From contig CM043955.1 of the NCBI GenBank assembly GCA_014529385.2, positions 145,363,140 through 145,427,139 on the forward strand: DNA of 64,000 nucleotides. The letters run 5' to 3'. This stretch comes from Adiantum capillus-veneris (taxonomy: Eukaryota > Streptophyta > Polypodiopsida > Polypodiales > Pteridaceae). The notes below the pieces were generated by a model that saw only the letters and a program-made list of their open reading frames with translations, was not told the origin of the DNA and ran no database searches. Positions 43,351 to 54,610 of this stretch are shown piece after piece (the first letter of the stretch is position 1; every line of letters starts with the position of its first letter). Both the position numbers and the translations under genes were made by a program.

Positions 43351-45257
43351 AAGAGTAGAAAGTGCATCTTTCTAGGCTATGGTAATTCTGGTGAGATGGG
43401 GTACAGACTTTGGGATCCCGAATCCAGAAAGGTTGTCCGCAGCAATGATGTTCACTTTAATGAATCCAAATATCATTCTAAACCAGAGAGGGTTGAGGAG
43501 ATTAGAAGAGTTGTCTTCCAAGAAGATGGACCTGCACGTGCAAGACAAAATGTCAGGGCTCAAGAGGAGCAAGGACAGGATAGAGTGGAACCACAGGTTG
43601 TGGCTGAGCCTGAGCCACCTATTGTGTGTAGATGTGGACGTGTCACGCGACCTCCTGATAGGTTTGTTCCATCTATGAACTATTTCATGTTGACTGATTG
43701 CAATGAGCCTTCATGTTACAAGGAAGCAGTGCAAATGAAGGACTCCGGGAATTGGCAATTGGCCATGCAGTCAGAGATGACAGCTCTGCCTAAAAACAAG
43801 ACATGGAAGCTAGTTAAATTACCACAGGGCAAAAAGGCTCTACCTTGTAAATGGGTTTACAGGTATAAGATCACCGCTCATGATAGTCAGCCAAAGTACA
43901 AAGCAAGGCTTGTTGCCAAGGGCTTTAAGCAAGAACAAGGCATTGACTTTGATGAAGTCTTCTCTCCGGTGGTCAAGATGACTACATTGAGATGCTTTCT
44001 TGCATTGGTTGCCATATTAGATTTGGTGTTGCACCAAATGGATGTCAAGACAGCGTTCTTGCATGGTGATTTAGATGTGGAAATTTACATGCAGCAGCCA
44101 GAAGGGTTTGTTGAGAAAGGCAAGGAAGATTGGGTATGCCAGTTGTTAAAGAGTCTTTATGGCTTAAAACAATCACCGAGGGCATGGTGCCATAAATTCC
44201 ACAAGTTTATGCTTTCTCAAGGCTACAAACGTAGTGAGTTCGATCACTGTCTATATACAAAGAAGGCTAAGGATGGTAGTTGGCTGATCCTTATTTTGTA
44301 TGTGGATGACATGTTGATTGCTGGCAAGCACTTGGAAGAAATTTCAGCTTTGAAGTCAAAGATGGCAAAATTGTTTGACATGAAAGACATGGGTGAGGCA
44401 AGTCATATACTTGGTATGCGCATTGAGAGAGACAGATTAAAGAAGTTGATTTGGTTATCTCAAACAGAGTATATTGACAAGGGTTTGCAACGTTTCAATA
44501 TGGAGAAGGGAAAGGCATTGAGTGTTCCATTGCCACCATATGTGAAACTTAGCAAACAAGATTGCATGTGTCTGAGGAAGAAAAGGCTGAAATGGATAAG
44601 ATTCCATATGCGTCTGCAGTGGGTAGTTTGATGTATGCAATGATTGCTACTCGCCCAGACATTGCATTTGCAGTGGGAGTAGTAAGTCGATACATGTCAA
44701 ACCCAGGCAAGAAACATTGGGAGGCAGTAAAAGGAATATTGAGATACCTGAAAGCTACAAAGAGTATGCGTATATGCTATGGGAGTCAGGAGCTAAGTGT
44801 AAAGGGTTTTACAGACTCAGGTTATGCAGGTGACTTAGACAACCGAAGGTCTACGTCAAGGTATGTTTTTACATTGGCTGGTGGAGCAGTATCATGGCGT
44901 TCTAGATTACAAGATTGTGTTACTCAGTCTACTACAGAGGGTGAATATGTTGCAGCATCAGAGGCATGCAAAGAATCAATTTGGCTTAATCGACTAGTAA
45001 CAGATTTGGGAATCAAAGAAGAGATGCTTGTGTTATATTGTGATAGTCAAAGTGCTATACAATTGGCTCGCAATCCAGTTTATCACTCAAAGACAAAGCA
45101 TGTGGATGTGAAGTATCATTTCATCAGGGAAATGCTCGAGGATAAGCAACTTCAGCTTGTCAAAGTTCACACCACAGAAAATCGTGCTGATCTACTTACA
45201 AAAGGACTTCCCTCAGAGAGCTTTGCGCATTTTCGCAAGCAGTTAGGTGTAGGGTAG
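43351..45257 (+). pseudogene. Copy B reverse transcriptase and RNase H
   Basis: Integrase C-terminal region (SRKCIFLGYG), spacer, RT (CKWVYRYKITAHDSQPKYKA, DVKTAFLHGDLDVEIYM, LYVDDML) and RNase H (SGYAGDLDNRRSTS, EGEYVAASEA, YCDSQSAIQLARN), ending KQLGVG at 45257. A small deletion at about 44563 shifts the frame from 44631 into 44562-45257. The first RNase H Asp of S-D-Y-A-G reads Gly here. Confidence 0.92.
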
Positions 45258-45346
45258 TACATCACTTCTCTACATCTCTTGTATATTAGCTTGTATAGTA
45301 GCTTCTCTCACACTTAAAGTACCACATTGGACTTTAAGTGGGAGGT

Positions 45347-45538
45347 TGTTGGGGTATAAGGCCCAATGTGGTCGCCCAGGTAAGTGGGCGGGCCGCCAGG
45401 TATGTACACATATTCTTTTGGAAAAACCTAATAAGAACTCACTATGCTCTACACATTACAGTAGAGCGAGTTCACCATATCGTCGTGCTCTTCTTCTCGC
45501 ACTCTCTCTCGCATCACACTTCCGCTCGTACTCCTTCA
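45347..45538 (+). repeat. Copy B 3' LTR
   Basis: 192 bp, preceded by the polypurine tract AAGTGGGAGGT (45336-45346). Confidence 0.97.
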
Positions 45539-45543
45539 CTCCA

Positions 45544-46100
45544 CTTATTCCGCTATGTGCATTTTCTAGAATCAGCAGGTATTCGCTTTCACTTGCACAG
45601 ATTCTAAGTTGATTGTCCTTTCCTCGCTTATAGAGTTGGTTCCCTATTAATTGAAAGTCACGAGCTTCCAGCTCTATAGATTTTTTCCGTGCTCTTGTGA
45701 TGTTCTCAGGAAACGTCCTGGTGGTCAAGAAATCAATGATATATTGACTCCATGCAGGTGCAATGTTTACCTCAAACAATGTCGCGTGATCCACTGGTCG
45801 TTTGGCACTACATATAGTACAATTGGTAACATAAGAATGTGAGTTCGCATACATAGTTGGCCAATAAACCCCTAACTGTTTCAGTCTCTGGTGTGTTTTC
45901 ACTGTTGAACAATGAAATGCACAATCCTGAACATGTGCTTCTTCAAGGTAGCACTCGAATTCTTCCGGATTTATACATAATCGTAGAATTTGGTCTGATC
46001 CAAGATGATACAGCCGTCCTGCTATCAACTGGAAGTTTTTTGTTTGTCGAATTGTTTGTTGTCTGGATCTGTATTCCGTGTTATCAGACCCACTTCCAAA
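45544..46100 (-). pseudogene. G2 integrase N-terminal region with two tandem H2C2 modules
   Basis: After the RNase H end comes a complete zinc-binding module (EEAHVQDCAFHC ... LGVYWPTMY ... NCTICSAKRP; H162, H169, C200 and C203 of the frame starting at 46418). About 50 residues later a second starts (DFQLIGNQLYKRG ... ENAHSGISGGHF) and finishes beyond copy B with CDACHRTK. Both are preceded by the same kind of block, W-S-Q ... F-Q-L-I-x-x-x-L-Y, so this is a tandem duplication of roughly 125 residues. G1 has one copy. Confidence 0.85.
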
Positions 46101-47762
46101 GGAAAGAATGCTAACGATTCCTTGAGACCATTTGGGTACCATTTCAATATTGAAAAGATAAGCATCTGGTATGTCATCATCTACTCTTTCAGGAGCTTCC
46201 CCGTTGTGTATCCTTGAAAGATGATCCGCTCGTAGATGGGTTTTACCCTTTTTGACCACCACTGTGAAGTCAAATTCTAGCAATATAATAAACCAGCGTA
46301 CGATTCTCCCTATATTGCATGGTTTATTTACCAGATACAAAAGAGCTTGATGATCTGTAAAGAACACAAATTTGTTTGCAAGCAAATAATGCCGAAATTT
46401 CTTTACAGCATAAATCATTCCTAACCCTTATCGTTCGGTGGTTGTGTAGTTTTTTTCCGCACTGTTTAACTGTCGGCTTGCATAACAGACTGGAAAATCC
46501 ATTGTTCCATCTCCAGGTTGAGCAAGAATACTTCCAATGGCATATGCAGAAGCATCAATGTGAACATGGAATATCTTTTCCCAATCTGGTGCCTTAAGTA
46601 CAGGTGCTGATATCAGGTTTTCCTTCAGCTTTTCGAATGAAGTTTCACACTCCTCGGTCCAATCAAAATGGACTATCAAACGATACAGAGGTTGTGCGAT
46701 AGCATACATGTATATGAATCTTCGATAATATCCACAGTGTCCCATGAAGGATTGCACTTGTTTCGCATTAGTAGGCCTAGGTAGGTCTACAATGACTTTG
46801 ACTTTGTCTAGGTCAGTGGTTATGCCATTTCTTGAGACAATGTGTCCTAAGATGCGGCCTTGCTTAACCATGAATACACACTTTTCCGGGTTAAGACAAA
46901 TTCGATATGTCCTGCATTTTTCAAAGACCTTTTGCAAATGGTCAATATGCTCCTCTCGTAGAAGAGAGTGCACACAAAGATCATCCATGTAAATTTCTAA
47001 TAATATTCTTAGGTATTTTTTGAACGCATGCATCATTAACCTTTGGAAGGTAGCTGGGGCATTAGTTAAGCCAAACGGCATAACTCGATACGCATAAATT
47101 CCCCATTCTGTGGCAAACGTTGTTTTGTGTTGATCCTCCCTTGCTATGGTCAGTTGGTTGTATCCTGAAAACCCATCCAGAAAGGAATAAGCCCGTTTCC
47201 CGGCCACCCGCTCGAGTATATGTTCTGTGATTGGCAAGGGATAATTATCCCTTATGGTGGTTGCATTTACCTTTTTGAGGTTTACACACACTCGCAGTTT
47301 TCCATTCTTTTTGGGAACTACCACAATGGGTGACACCCAATCTGTATGTTCGATTTCATAGATGAATTCAGCTTCCATCAGTTTATCAATCTCTTCTTTG
47401 ATTCGTTTAGCAAATGTGTCATTATAAGTATAAGGACGTTGTTTGCTAGGTTTTGCATCCGATTTCAAAGGAATTGTATGTTGGCATATCGATGGATCAA
47501 CTCCCTTGAGGTCTTTATACGACCATGCAAACACATCTTTATACTTCTTGAGAAGTTGTGTTAGCCGTTCTTCTTCTTCAGGCTCTAAATCGTTGGCTAT
47601 ATAGACCGGCTTAGGCTTTTCACCTAGTTCTGCAAGGTCTATCCTTTTTGCATTTTCTGGCCCATCGTAAGATTCTTGGTTGGTTCTTTCCCTGACTGGT
47701 GGTGTCATGATGATTTTTCTGTCCTGGATAGTAAATTTCCGATAGTGTGATGGTACATTCAT
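46101..47762 (-). pseudogene. G2 reverse transcriptase and RNase H
   Basis: 47762-46428 is open for 444 residues. RT landmarks: KKNGKLRVCVNLKKVNA, FLDGFSGYNQLTI, MPFGLTNAPATFQRLM, catalytic IYMDDLC, GHIVSRNGI and FMGHCGYYRRFI. The RNase H strand HVHIDASAYAIGSILAQ leads to a stop at 46428. The frame continues from 46418 with FTDHQALLYLVNK and LRADHLSRI. Only one nonsense codon separates the two parts. It is the best preserved gypsy pol part in the window. Confidence 0.92.
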
Positions 47763-47900
47763 GTTTTTCTTTTCTGACTCCCCTTTACCATCACTATCTT
47801 CTTCAGTAGTCCATATCTCTCTTAAAGACCGTTTCAGTTCTTGGTATTTCTGTTTACGCTCCAGTTTGGTCCACTCTTGGTCTTTTGTTGTTTCTTTTTT

Positions 47901-48620
47901 TTATTTTTGAGATTTTTGTGATTTTGTTTCTGTTTTAGCTTTTCGTACCTGTTTTATTTCCTCTCGCGTTATTTTCCTTCGATCTTTTGAGAATCTTCCT
48001 GATATTTGATCTTTCACACAATCCTCTGCTTTTACAAGCATCAAATGGTGAGTTTTACCTTTTATCCTGGGTATCAGGTTCTCTCTCGCTTTGTTTCCTG
48101 TTCGTTTCCTCCTATAGCGTTCCTGGCGTCTAGGGTGTTGATTAGCAAAATCATAAAACTTGATATTCTTGGTTTCCCTTCCACGCTCACTTGAGGTGTC
48201 TGAACACTCATTATCTGCATCATCATTTACTTCTAGATGTTCAGAGGAGTTATAAAACTCTTTTTGTTCTGGTGGTTCTACCGTCTCATCTTCTCCTGGT
48301 ATAATGTTCACCATGTAATAGGGTAGCACATCATAGCCATCCTTATCGCGAAATTTTGTTGTTGGACTATCTGTAATGGTACAAACATCCAATGTTGCTA
48401 GTATGTATTCCCATTCTAGAGGTTCCAAGGCATCTTCAGGGAAAGGTTCCGGAATATACTCCTTGTCTTCTATCGCTCTTTCTAAGATGTCCTCTCTTCT
48501 TAGGCTTCCACAATGTGAAGCTCCGCACATCCATAGCTCTTTTTGTTGCCCTAACCATGCCGGGATTTCTGATCCTTCTACTGTAGCTGAATCAAACTCT
48601 TCCACAGGTGTTTGGTTCAC
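47901..48620 (-). pseudogene. G2 linker between protease and RT
   Basis: 239 residues, acidic (PEPFPEDALEPLEWEYI, ECSDTSSERGRETKN) with a basic C-terminus (RRQERYRRKRTGNK). It shares the acidic, Ser-rich character of 5169-5567 in G1. It is in frame with RT downstream and one frameshift away from protease 1. No known domain. Confidence 0.6.
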
Positions 48621-48651
48621 ATCTTTGTAACTATGGTCTTTCAGGTGTATT

Positions 48652-49467
48652 TTAGTTGTTGTCTCGCCATGTCTGAGGTAATATGTGGTCGTAACCCCAA
48701 TCTTGGACCATTTTCAATTGTCGCATGAATGGTCGTCCCAAGATGATCTCATAATTGTTCTTTTTGTCGAAATCGACTATTGCAAATGTATGCTCATACT
48801 CAATTCCGCACGAGGTGACAATCACTTTCTCTAAGAATCCTAGAGGCTTCTCCATGAACCCATCTGCCAATTGCAGTTTCATTCTGATAGCCCACAAAGC
48901 TGGTTTTTCCCATTTTTTTCAGATTTCCTTGGTGGCAATAGCAACTCCTGCTCCACTGTCAAGAATAGCTTTGGAAACTACTCCTTGTAATTCTACTGGT
49001 AGCGTGGTGTTTCCATCTTCTCCCTCGCAATACTCTCCAAGCGTGGTGTTTCCATCTTCTCCCTCGCAATACTCTCCAACCTTGTTTAATGGTACTGGCC
49101 TAGTGTTTAGTTGAGGCCTTTGAGATGGGATTGATCTCACTTCCAACTTGGCTTCATACTCTCCTAGGTAAGAGGGTAAAGTTCTCAGCAAGTCTGGTTG
49201 GCTGTGCCCCGAACTAATTGATCCTTGGTCTCCCCCTTGTGAATGTATCTCAAAGTTTATTTGTGATCTCGCCTCAAATTCTTCAATAGGAGGTAAGGTT
49301 ACATTCTGCTCTTTTCTCGTGCTATTCATGTGGTTACTCATCCTATTCGCCTCGTTGGTCTCACGGATTTGCTTCCACAGATCGTCTAGACCGTTACAGT
49401 CCTTACCCATTTCTGCCAATATTTTAGGCTGGAACCCGTCACTTGCCTCTTCTATGGTATGTGGCAC
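48652..49467 (-). pseudogene. G2 canonical aspartic protease
   Basis: 48919-49467 ends with GVVSKAILDSGAGVAIATKEI (about 48925-48985), the active-site strand with D-S-G intact. 48652-48897, in the same frame after one stop, has EYEHTFAIVDF and the closing YEIILGRPFMRQL. It lies in the normal gypsy position between Gag zinc knuckles and RT. A 42-bp direct repeat inside the N-terminal part encodes EYCEGEDGNTTL twice (about 48995-49085). Confidence 0.85.
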
Positions 49468-49509
49468 TATGATAGGCTCTCCTCTGGACTCATAGGCATT
49501 AGTGAGTCT

Positions 49510-50894
49510 TTATTTTGTTTCTACATGTTTCTCTAAAGTTGGTTGGATAGGGATTGGAGCTGATGCCTCATGCCAATTTGCAGGTTTACCTAGCGGGTCT
49601 TCCATCAATGATTGAGTTGTTTCGATCATCTTTTTACCCATTTTCAACCTTTGTTTTTCTATTTCTGCATATGGATAAGTCATCCACCTTTGCTTCTGGG
49701 TTTGGTTCTTTTTGAGTCTAGCTTCATAAGCCTTTAGAAGTGCATCCAACTACTCATTTACCTTGTCAGCCAGTACAGATCCTCCTGATTCTGCACTTTT
49801 GGGCTCTGCTATTTCCTTGGGTGCTATGGTTGATGTGGTGTGTGAACTTAAGCTAGCCCCTCTAACCGCTCTAATCTATCCTTTGTATGTTTCAACTCCT
49901 CGGATAGAGTTGTTTGCTCTCGTTCCTTCCTGGCTTTCATACGCGCCTTTCTAGCTTTCCAAGTGCTTCTCTGATCTTTCGTTTCGGAGCTTTGGGCATT
50001 GGTTTTTGGCTCTTCAACTATGGGTTGGTTAGTCATTCTTTGACCTTGGGCTCGTGTTACTGCCTGAATAGGTATGATTGTTTCATTTTCCGACCCTCCA
50101 CTGGAAGGTACTGTTTCTAGCATGTTCAAGGTGATTTTTGCTCCTTTGCTCGGGTTTTTAGGGCAATCCGGAATCAAATGAGTAACTCCACACTCAGTGC
50201 AATATGCGTTGACTCTAATGATTTCATCATGAGGACAGTCTCTCAGCCAATGGTCTCCACCACACTTGTAGCAGGGTCCCTTGGGTTGTTGAGGTGCTCC
50301 TTGAGCTCCTCTTTGTTGGTAAGCATGTCTCTGTCCGCCCATGCCCCCATTGGCTATGAACAACAATGTTCGTTCATCTAAACTATATCTCCCTTCTCCT
50401 GCTGCCTTTGCAGCAGTTGGTGGTCCTGTATTTCCTATCATGCTCCATGGTTCTGGTGTCGAGGGTTCTTCCGGTGGATAATAGACAGGGTTTGTCGCAT
50501 ATCCATTGGGATCTTCATAATATGCATGCATAGGCACCAAAGCCTTATCCTGTGATTCGGTTACGGTTGGTGTGTATCTTATACCGACTGGTCGTAATCC
50601 TGGTAGGGGTGGTTGTTGCCCCAACACCGGTTGTGGTCTTTCTACACCTACAGGTCCTGGTAAGTTGCTTGCTTGATATCTAGGCATCGGTGGAGCTTGA
50701 GGAGAAGGTACCGGAGCTTGGGAAGCATAAGGTCTCTCTTTCACATACCCCTTGTTATAATACCATTCCTCTGTCCCATGGTTTGTCCATTTTTGTTCAA
50801 TAGCACAGCACTTGGGTTGTTTAGCATGGGGTTTGGCGTACAAGTTAATCTTTTTTAGCACTTCATCTACAAGCTGATCTTGGTTTACAGCCAC
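49510..50894 (-). pseudogene. G2 Gag C-terminus with two zinc knuckles
   Basis: 49848-50894 (348 residues) is Pro/Gln-rich and carries CYKCGGDHWLRDC and CTECGVTHLIPDC, two C-x2-C-x3-H-x4-C knuckles with one residue fewer than the usual x4 before His. It is followed by a K/R/E-rich helix (WKARKARMKARKERE). A frameshift near 49800 separates it from 49510-49749. The stop at 50895-50897 is the only break from the gag core. Confidence 0.8.
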
Positions 50895-50897
50895 TTC

Positions 50898-51824
50898 TCA
50901 TTTCGGTGCCGTCTTAGAAGACTTGCTTCCACTTTGTTGTGAAGATGAATCGTCATCAAGGTCCTTGAACTCCCCCTCTTTGTAGATCGCACAATTGTCC
51001 ACAAGATAAAGAGCCTCCTTAGTCAACTCATTCAACGTCGTGCTCCTCTTCATATGTAAGTCTTTCTGGAGATCCGCATTCCTTAGTCCTTGGATGAATA
51101 TCAGCATGAGTCTGGACTGAGTTGACAGTTCTTCCACAGGACAAAACTTAACATATCTTTTTAGCCTTAGGGCTGCTTTTCGTACAGATTCTCCATCTTT
51201 CTGTTTGAATTTATGGATTTGTGAGACTGTATTATGAGCTATCCCCCTTTGTGAGAATTCCTCGATAAATTCATCAAACACTTCCTCCATAGACTCAAAG
51301 TCTCTATGATCTCTAGAGTCAAACCAAGTGGCAGCATCATTCTCTAGGGTTAGTCCAAACCCTGCAAATTGGGTAGGGAAGTCTAACACCTCTTCGGCTC
51401 TAATTACACGCACAAAGGCTGCTACATGATCTCTTGGGTCTCTGCTTCCTGTGTATTTCTTGTTTACCCATTTTTTCACTTGAGAAGGTCTAATTCTCCG
51501 ATGGTCTACAAACCTCATCATTGGATCTCCACGTCCTAATCGATATACCTCCTCAGGTCTTCTGTAATAGGTTGGTTCCTCTCCCAATGGTGCTCCTAAG
51601 CCATAATTTCTAACGGTTCTCGCTGGAGGTGGTTCATCTCTTCGAACTCGTTCTATGGGTGGTCCTCCAGGCTTTGTTGACCCTTGAGTCTTTGACTTAC
51701 TCTCTCCTTGATACTTTGAATAGAGGGGTGGTTCTTGCAAATCCCTTAGCCCTCGTGCGGCTTGATAACCCTCTTGGCTTCGGTCTTTTTCCGCTGTTGC
51801 ACTCTGTCGGAGCCATGCCTGCAA
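50898..51824 (-). pseudogene. G2 Gag core (retrotransposon gag domain)
   Basis: 308 residues. The gag core spans about 105-275: YTGSRDPRDHVAAFVRV, NDAATWFDS, FDEFIEEFSQRG, LKRYVKFCP and LIFIQGLRNADLQ follow the pattern of the Retrotrans_gag family. The N-terminal 100 residues are charged and Pro-rich. In frame with the sequences on both sides. Confidence 0.85.
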
Positions 51825-51869
51825 TGATGGCTGGTTTGCTGGTGGGTTTTGGTTCTTGAATGCTTGTGG

Positions 51870-52727
51870 TCAGGTGGAATGTGAGGTAGCGTCATACTCA
51901 TCAGAAAAGGGATTTGTCGACTTACTTGGGGTGTAGGTGGCTCTTGGCACTTCTTCAGGGGCATATGTTGATGCTCCTGGACCTGTTGCCCTTTCTACCT
52001 CCTCTGGGAGAATACGTTGGTATTCTCGCCCGTATCTATCAACAAAAACTATACCCTTCCCCATGGCAGTTTCATAAGAGAATAAGTAAAGAACCTTGTC
52101 TTTGCTTAATTCGTTTACGTATGGTTCTTTGCTGCGAAAGTAAGCGACTATACCCTCACTCTCATGCTTGTAGATTCCCACGTTCTCATTATAAGTTGGA
52201 ACCCTGGTTGTTTTCTTATCATACATAAAAATAGCTCCGGGCCGATCAATGTTTGGTGGCGGTTCTTGAGCTTCTGAAACCATTTTCCCTTTCGCCACCT
52301 TATCTCCATATCTATTGTAATCTTCAAGGTTACTGACTATTAGATAGTGGTTCCCCTTTTCGTCTCGGAATCTATCTCCATCATCATAGACTCGGATTAT
52401 TTCCAATCTCTGAGCTGGCCTCTCTTCGTTACAAATGCACCTGCGTCCTCGATAGTCAGAATAGACTAGGGCTCCCCTTGAGTTTGTTCCCTCTAAGAAG
52501 ATCACCGTGAGTTTGGAATCATTCAAAGGATTTTAGGAGGTGCTTCCTCCTGGCATCGGTCCGTCATAGGTGAAACCTCCTGGCTGTTGACTACCCATCA
52601 TGAAGAAATATTTGTCTGACGAAGTGTCAGTATCACTACCTTCCTCAATAATTGGTGCTAGAGGATCTAGCCTTGCCTGAGTTACACTCTCTTCGGTGGA
52701 AACTAAGCTACCTTGGTCACCTGCCAC
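51870..52727 (-). pseudogene. G2 Gag N-terminal region
   Basis: Frame from ATG 52727 (MAGDQGSLVSTEE), with a stop at 52533, continuing to a stop at 51870, in frame with the gag core. Mostly hydrophilic. ALVYSDYRGRRCICNEE and GNHYLIVSNLEDYNRYGD are distinctive but match nothing recognised. The first ATG after the leader is taken as the start of the gag-pol polyprotein. Confidence 0.65.
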
Positions 52728-53190
52728 CTTCTAGTCTGTAACAATGTATCTTCCTAATCTTAAATTCATCAAACTTATCAATGCAATTTATCACAACTCC
52801 AACCACTCACCTGTCAAAGGATCAGTCTCTGCACAACTTCTTGCTTTGTTGCTGAATATACCTGTACACAAGCGTTTAATTTCGGCAATTGAATCAAAGC
52901 ATTTACCTGCTAGAGGTTATCTTAGTAATGATTGGTATAACTGGAGAGTTAATCTCAACCACTACTGTATTTTATACACTGCATATGTTCTGGATTGGGT
53001 CTGCTAATCTGAAATTGTACTTCCCTCAAATGTTGGTCAATTTATACGAAGAAGTCTAAATTCAGTATTTGCTCCGTCAAATGGGCAAACAAGGTCCAAA
53101 TTCACTTCTGAAAGAAGTTCTAGAATCCTTAAGCCAAATGGAATCTCACTGTCTAAGCTCAGTCAAATTTTCTCTTCAGTCAACCCCAAT
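52728..53190 (-). other. G2 leader, part next to gag
   Basis: 463 bp between palindrome cluster 1 and the presumed gag start. No ORF on the sense strand. Confidence 0.5.
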
Positions 53191-54056
53191 AGACATCCTA
53201 CGCGTAGGATGTCTTCTGCTTAGTTTTGCCCGGATTTTTGCACTATGGTTTCCCCTTGATGTGCTGAGTCTACATTTGTTTTTGCTTTTTGATTTGGATA
53301 CCTATTGGCTGGTCAATGAGCCAGAAATCTGTTCCGACAGCCTGTTGTTGATCTTGATCAGTCTAGTCAACTCCAATTTGGACCAAAATTGACTAGGAGG
53401 CTTGCCTTAAGCTTTACAACACCTTGCTATGCTCACAGTCAAAGTCTGGCTTCAATTTCTTGCTTTAAACATCCTACGCGTAGGATGTCTTTTTTATCAG
53501 AATGGCTTCAAACTCAAAGCACAGGCTCCCCTTGAGTTGCTGATCACTTTGGTACTCAAAATTTGGTTTGGAGTCCAAAATGACAGAGAAGACATCCTAC
53601 GCGTAGGATGTCCTTTTGGCCTGTTTGACCCCAGACTTGTCCCACAGTTTCCCTTTGATGTCAGTAACCCAGTGGTATGTTTAGATTTTGGTTTGGATTT
53701 CAAAAGTCCCAAATTTTAGCTGTTCTTACCTTTTTCAGTCAAAAGTGCTAAAGTCTTCTCTGAACCCAATTTTCTCACCCAATTGAGGTGAAACCCCTCT
53801 TAGTCACTCAATATATCATGCAAGACATGCTCATGCAGCCATCTTATGGTTTTGGTCTCAAAATAATGCTTTGGCACAATTTGGGTAGGATGTCTGGCAA
53901 TTTTAGTCTATCTGGCCTTATCCTATCAAGATATGGTCAAATTTCCACTTTCCAGTTGAAATAAGGGTAAACCCCACCTTCTGAACACACTGGTCAACTC
54001 AAAATCCCAAAATTCCCACCAGATTAGCCTGTAGACATCCTACGCGTAGGATATCT
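53191..54056 (-). repeat. Palindrome cluster 1 (four 24-bp palindromes)
   Basis: Copies at 53191-53214 (perfect), 53467-53490, 53590-53613 and 54033-54056 (one change each) of the same 24-bp palindrome as cluster 2, plus a half-site GTAGGATGTCT near 53886. Start-to-start spacing is 276, 123 and 443 bp. The cluster lies in the leader between primer-binding site and gag. Flanking text shares GTTTGGATTTCAAAAGT with cluster 2, so the clusters are homologous. Confidence 0.95.
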
Positions 54057-54590
54057 CCTGGCTTAAAATTAATTTTTTTCCTGACTGAAATGCTCTTGAT
54101 GCTCTGTAGCTTTATCAGAAACACTCACAGTAACTTTTGGATTTCTCTTAGGCTTTCAAACACACTTTTGCGTTTTTTTTTTTTGCGTCCTTTTGCAAAC
54201 TTGTGATGACTTTACCAAGCAAGTATACATACATGAAATGCTCTAGATCCTGAATCATGATGTCCTACTTACTCTACTCCTACTTATCATGTGAAATGGT
54301 GATAATGGTGTTTTGGTTGCTTTCTGGCCTCTCCGGACTCTCAAGCTTTCCTCTCACCGCTTCTACCACTCCAACTTCTACTCAAGAACTCGACTACTAC
54401 CTAAAACTATCTTGGTCTACCTAATCTACCTAGGTCGAAGGATCTAGGCCAGACACACGCTTCCTAGACTCTCTCTAAGACCTAGAGAGTCCTCCACCCT
54501 CTGATCCTATCTAAATGTAAAACGAGACTTTTGGCAAGCCCAAAATCTCTATCCTCAAGGATTAGTCTCGGTCACCTACTTAAGGTTTTC

Positions 54591-54610
54591 GTCCCCGATA
54601 GGGGCGCCAA
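54591..54610 (-). other. G2 primer-binding site
   Basis: Minus strand TTGGCGCCCCTATCGGGGAC, directly next to the 5' LTR. The ends (TGGCGCC and CGGGGA) match the tRNA-Asp-type site and the five bases between do not, so the exact primer is uncertain. Confidence 0.75.

Larger units (their letters stand above)
39990..45538 (+). mobile_element. Copia copy B, TSD CTCCA, inside G2 integrase
   Basis: 5,549-bp Ty1/copia element with 192-bp LTRs (about 7 differences), flanked by CTCCA at 39985-39989 and 45539-45543. Its removal rejoins the G2 integrase zinc-binding module in frame. It carries gag, protease, integrase, RT and RNase H in one original frame, now broken by stops at 41584, 42595 and 43069 and a frameshift near 44563. 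It or its locus is the source of copy A. Confidence 0.97.
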
